DNA of 7,580 nt from Chloroflexota bacterium (lineage in GTDB: Bacteria; Chloroflexota; UBA6077; JADZDV01). The notes under the pieces were generated by a model. That model searched no databases, was not told the DNA's origin, and saw only the letters and a list, made by a program, of their open reading frames with translations. Location: assembly GCA_020850915.1 (NCBI GenBank), contig JADZDV010000379.1:1-7580 (forward strand), in the 5' to 3' direction. The translations under genes and the position numbers were made by a program. Shown one piece after another: positions 4,918 through 7,580 of the stretch (position 1 is the stretch's first letter; every line of letters begins with the position of its first letter).

Positions 4918-5813
4918 AGAATGATCGTCGGAGCATCAGCCGGAGGCTCAGGCACCGGATCGCCCTGGTTCGCCTTCCAGAGCGCCTTCCATCGCCCATT
5001 GGTCTTGCTATCGCTGACAATCTTGTTCACGAACTCGACGAACTCGGGGTGGCCCTTCTGCATGCCGAGTCCGAGGTTCTCGGCTGCGAGACTGCCAGGC
5101 AGCAGCCGGTAGCCGGACGAGGCGCCGCGAGAAGCCTGGAAGGCGCGGATATTGTTCTCATCAGCCACCCACGCATCGCCGCGCTTGCTCTGTAGCGCCT
5201 GGAACGAGTCGCCATCGTTCTCGAGCAGGACCAGGTTGGAGGTGGGGAACGTTGCCCGAAGGTTCTTCTCGACCGTGCCGCCCTTGACCACGATGATCGA
5301 CTTGCCCGCCAGCTCCTCCAGCTTCTGAAGGGGGCTGTCGTTCGCCACCATGGCGCCGTGACCGGTCATCAGGTAGACGTGGGAGAAGTCGATCTGCTCC
5401 ATGCGTGTCTTGGTGATGGTCAGGGTAGCAATGACCACGTCCACCACGCCCTCCTGGAGGAGCGGAATGCGCGTTGGCGTGGTGATCTGCTTGAATTCGA
5501 TCTTGGTCGGATCGCCGAAAAGGCCCTTCGCGATCTCCCGCGCGAAATCGGACTCGAACCCCTCCATCTGGCCCGTCTTGGGGTTTTGAAAACTCATCAG
5601 CGGGACGTCGAACCGCACGCCTGCACTGAGCTTCCCGCGCTGCACAATCTTGGCCATGTAAGAGTCGGCGGGAAACGTGGGCGGTGCCGCGGCCGCTGGT
5701 TTGACGTCCGCCGCCGGTTTTGACGACGGTGGCGGTGCACTGGCGCAAGACACGACGCCCAGCGCCAGCAAGAGCGAGCCAAGCAGGCGGACGATCCCTC
5801 GAGCGGTGCACAT
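4911..5813 (-). CDS. Polar amino-acid ABC transporter solute-binding lipoprotein
   Basis: This 300-residue family 3 periplasmic-type binding protein is exported and lipid-anchored. Residues 1-23 form a signal peptide ending in the lipobox VVSC, with C23 as the lipidated residue, followed by an Ala/Pro/Lys-rich linker (24-48). The bilobed domain shows KLSAGVRFDVPLMSF (61-75), GFESDFAREIA (85-95), TRIPLLQEGVVDVVIATLTIT (114-134), IDFSHVYL (141-148) and DAWVADENN (213-221). R137, after TIT, is at the position that usually binds the ligand carboxylate. TRIPLLQ..VD resembles glutamate/glutamine binders, but I cannot fix the ligand. The Pro-rich tail (284-300) is unusual. The ATG at 5813 has AAGGAG (5822-5827) 8 bases upstream, the best ribosome site in this cluster. 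It captures the amino acid for the two permeases encoded downstream. Confidence 0.92.
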   Translation of the reverse strand: MCTARGIVRLLGSLLLALGVVSCASAPPPSSKPAADVKPAAAAPPTFPADSYMAKIVQRGKLSAGVRFDVPLMSFQNPKTGQMEGFESDFAREIAKGLFGDPTKIEFKQITTPTRIPLLQEGVVDVVIATLTITKTRMEQIDFSHVYLMTGHGAMVANDSPLQKLEELAGKSIIVVKGGTVEKNLRATFPTSNLVLLENDGDSFQALQSKRGDAWVADENNIRAFQASRGASSGYRLLPGSLAAENLGLGMQKGHPEFVEFVNKIVSDSKTNGRWKALWKANQGDPVPEPPADAPTIILP

Positions 5814-5917
5814 GTGGTGGTCTCCTTCGTCGTGGTGGGGATGCTACGAATGCTGCCTCGGTGACGTGTGGTCGCCTCTGCCTCCAGTTCTGACAGCGTC
5901 TCCTGGCCTGGTACGCC

Positions 5918-6652
5918 TCAATGTTTGAGCAGCTTGCTCAGGAACAACCGCGTCCGCTCCTCTCTGGGGCGATCGAAGAACTCACCGGGCGCTGCCTGCT
6001 CGACGATCGCGCCCTCGTCGAAGAACACGATGCGGTCCGCGACTTCACGAGCAAAGCCCATCTCGTGTGTGACGACGATCATCGTCATGCCGTCCCTCGC
6101 TAGGTCGCGCATGACATCCAGCACTTCCTTGATCATCTCTGGGTCCAGCGCCGAGGTCGGCTCGTCGAACAGCATGACCTTCGGATTCATGGCGAGCGCT
6201 CGAGCGATGGCGACCCGCTGCTGCTGGCCGCCGGACAGATGAGCTGGGTAGGCCGCGTGCTTCTCCGCGATCCCAACGCGGGCAAGAAGCTGCATAGCGA
6301 CGTCCTCCGCCTTTTGCTTCGGCGTCCCGAGGACTTTGACCGGGGCGAGGACGATGTTCTGCAGCACCGTCATGTGGGGGAAGAGGTTGAACTGCTGAAA
6401 GACGAAACCGATGTCGCGACGCAGCTCGTTGAGGTTCACTTTCGTGTTCCCGATCGACCGCGAATTGACAACGATCTCGCCCTGCTGGATGGTCTCCAGC
6501 CGGTTGAGGCAGCGCAGGAAGGTGCTCTTACCCGACCCGCTTGGTCCGCAGATCACCACGACTTCGCGCTCGGCGACGTCCAGGTCGATCCCGCGCAGCA
6601 CGTGCAGCCGGCCGAACCACTTATGCACGCCCCTGGCTCGAATCACGCCCAC
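5918..6652 (-). CDS. Polar amino-acid ABC transporter ATP-binding protein
   Basis: This ATPase, about 244 residues, drives the importer from the cytoplasmic face. It has every canonical motif: Walker [10 protein letters not shown] (36-44), Q-loop [14 protein letters not shown] (83-96), signature [16 protein letters not shown] (139-154), Walker [13 protein letters not shown] (159-170) and the H-loop VTHEMGFA (194-201). The SALDPEM and [13 protein letters not shown] sequences are typical of the GlnQ/HisP group. I chose GTG at 6652 because AGGA (6660-6663) lies 7 bases upstream and the protein then begins at the usual place ([12 protein letters not shown]). A GTG at 6646 is nearly as good. The open frame continues to 6835, but that part overlaps the aminotransferase gene and is not protein-like. 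It starts 49 bases after the aminotransferase stop. The 104-base gap to the binding-protein gene holds that gene's ribosome site and nothing else clear. Confidence 0.93.
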   Translation of the reverse strand: MGVIRARGVHKWFGRLHVLRGIDLDVAEREVVVICGPSGSGKSTFLRCLNRLETIQQGEIVVNSRSIGNTKVNLNELRRDIGFVFQQFNLFPHMTVLQNIVLAPVKVLGTPKQKAEDVAMQLLARVGIAEKHAAYPAHLSGGQQQRVAIARALAMNPKVMLFDEPTSALDPEMIKEVLDVMRDLARDGMTMIVVTHEMGFAREVADRIVFFDEGAIVEQAAPGEFFDRPREERTRLFLSKLLKH

Positions 6653-6701
6653 CCCCGCGTCCTGAAGAAGCGCTGCCACTGCAGGTCCGTTGATCCGCAA
6701 C

Positions 6702-7580
6702 CTAGCGGTCGAGCCTGGTGAGCGCCTCCCCGACACGGGTGAGGCCCTCACGAAAGTCCTCGTCCGGAGCCGCGTAACTGAACCGGAGGTACCCCTCACC
6801 CGCCGGTCCGTACTCAGTCCCGCTGTGCAGGGCAACGCGCGCTTCCCGCCGCAAGTACCCGATCAGGTCCACCGAGCTGAGCGACGTATCGACCTTGACC
6901 CAGTAGTAGAACGTCGCCTCCGGCAGATGGTAACTGACCTTCGGCATCTCGTCGAACAGCGCCTGGCCGATGCGTCGCCGCCGCTCGTACACCCCGAGCA
7001 TCTCGCGGAACCAGGGGTCCGCGAGCTCTCTGGGGGCGCGCATGACCGCGAGCCCGGCTCGCTGGGTGATGCCGTTGATGGCGCCCATGGCCGTCCGCTG
7101 GATCGCCGCCGCGCTCTTGCTCAGGCCGCCCCTGGCGGCGATATACCCGAGACGCCAGCCGGTCATCGCGTAGGACTTCGAGAAGCTCTGGAGCAGCAGC
7201 GCTCGTGTCGACAGCTCGGGCAGGTCCAGTACGGAGATGAACTCGCGACCGTCGTAGACGATGCGGTGATAGACCTCGTCCGAGACGACCAGGAAGTCAT
7301 ACTTCGCCGCGACTCGTTCTACCGCTTCCAGCTCTGCGCGCGTGAGCAGCAGCGCGGTCGGGTTGCACGGACTGCAGATAATGAGCATCTTGCTGCGCGG
7401 CGTCACGGCCTGTTCGAGCAACGCCTCGTCGATGTGGAAGTCAGGCGTGAGCTTGACGCGTACGGCGACGCCGCCCGCTACTCTGACCGCGTCCTCGTAC
7501 AGGGAGTAGCAAGGGTCCAGCAGCAGGACCTCATCACCAGGACTGATGAACGCCATCACCGTGGAGAAGATGGCGCTGGA
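6702..7580 (-). CDS. Class I/II (fold type I) PLP-dependent aminotransferase, N-terminus outside the window
   Basis: The frame is open to the right edge, giving the C-terminal 292 residues; full enzymes are about 380-400. Counting from the edge, visible landmarks are [16 protein letters not shown] (14-29), CNPT (72-75, Asn binding PLP), [12 protein letters not shown] (100-111, Asp to the PLP ring nitrogen, Tyr to the ring oxygen), the PLP-lysine motif [15 protein letters not shown] (132-146, K135) and [10 protein letters not shown] (261-270, R268 binding the substrate carboxylate). It transfers an amino group between an amino acid and a 2-oxo acid in the cytoplasm. It fits the aspartate/aromatic aminotransferase-like branch, but the substrate is not clear. 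NPT is followed by Ala rather than the usual Gly. The GTG at 7559 is not the real start, since conserved sequence continues upstream. As the first visible gene of the cluster it may act on the imported amino acid. Confidence 0.9.
   Translation of the reverse strand, partial: SSAIFSTVMAFISPGDEVLLLDPCYSLYEDAVRVAGGVAVRVKLTPDFHIDEALLEQAVTPRSKMLIICSPCNPTALLLTRAELEAVERVAAKYDFLVVSDEVYHRIVYDGREFISVLDLPELSTRALLLQSFSKSYAMTGWRLGYIAARGGLSKSAAAIQRTAMGAINGITQRAGLAVMRAPRELADPWFREMLGVYERRRRIGQALFDEMPKVSYHLPEATFYYWVKVDTSLSSVDLIGYLRREARVALHSGTEYGPAGEGYLRFSYAAPDEDFREGLTRVGEALTRLDR

Noticed and set aside
6653..6835. N-terminal extension of the ATPase to 6835
   Set aside because: It overlaps the aminotransferase gene, is Arg/Thr/Ser-rich and precedes the normal family start at [12 protein letters not shown].

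Overview
This GC-rich window (about two-thirds G+C by eye, with mostly G/C third codon positions) carries ordinary bacterial genes. The gene mix suggests a Gram-positive-like or Chloroflexota-type bacterium: a membrane-anchored DUF929 thiol protein beside a VKOR-family oxidase, a divergent Lgt, a short 'YEVW..TGN' acidic protein and a solute-binding lipoprotein. The taxonomic guess is inference from gene content, not a database result.

Left part (1-1048). The first 15 codons of an Hsp70/DnaK-like gene run off the left edge on the minus strand (1-45), with a good ribosome binding site and a plausible promoter. Upstream lies a 72-residue acidic protein of unknown function (327-545, minus). Its very short predicted 5' leader folds as two tandem hairpins, and the second one captures the ribosome binding site. 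Next comes a short protein-like frame (600-821, minus) that looks like the C-terminal part of a larger hypothetical protein. The non-coding stretch 822-1048 has several inverted repeats in front of the next operon.

Middle part (1049-3355, plus). Three closely spaced genes encode a membrane-anchored thioredoxin-fold protein with a CPFC motif (DUF929), a four-helix VKOR-family quinone-linked disulfide oxidase, and a prolipoprotein diacylglyceryl transferase (Lgt). The first two plausibly form a disulfide-forming pair outside the membrane. Lgt would lipidate exported lipoproteins, including the binding protein encoded further right. Lgt departs from the E. coli enzyme at several reported functional positions and carries a CTWC motif.

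Right part (3482-7580, minus). A single-direction cluster reads, in transcription order: class I/II aminotransferase (start outside the window), ABC ATPase, lipoprotein solute-binding protein, permease, permease. This is a complete polar amino-acid ABC importer of the glutamate/glutamine/arginine type with an aminotransferase in front, suggesting uptake coupled to transamination. Strong hairpins sit between the binding-protein gene and the first permease gene, where expression is often stepped down.

I found no CRISPR array, insertion sequence, tRNA, rRNA or phage gene. The most unusual observations are the structured leader of the 72-residue gene, the atypical Lgt, and the DUF929-VKOR-Lgt arrangement. 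None of them amounts to a demonstrably new system.
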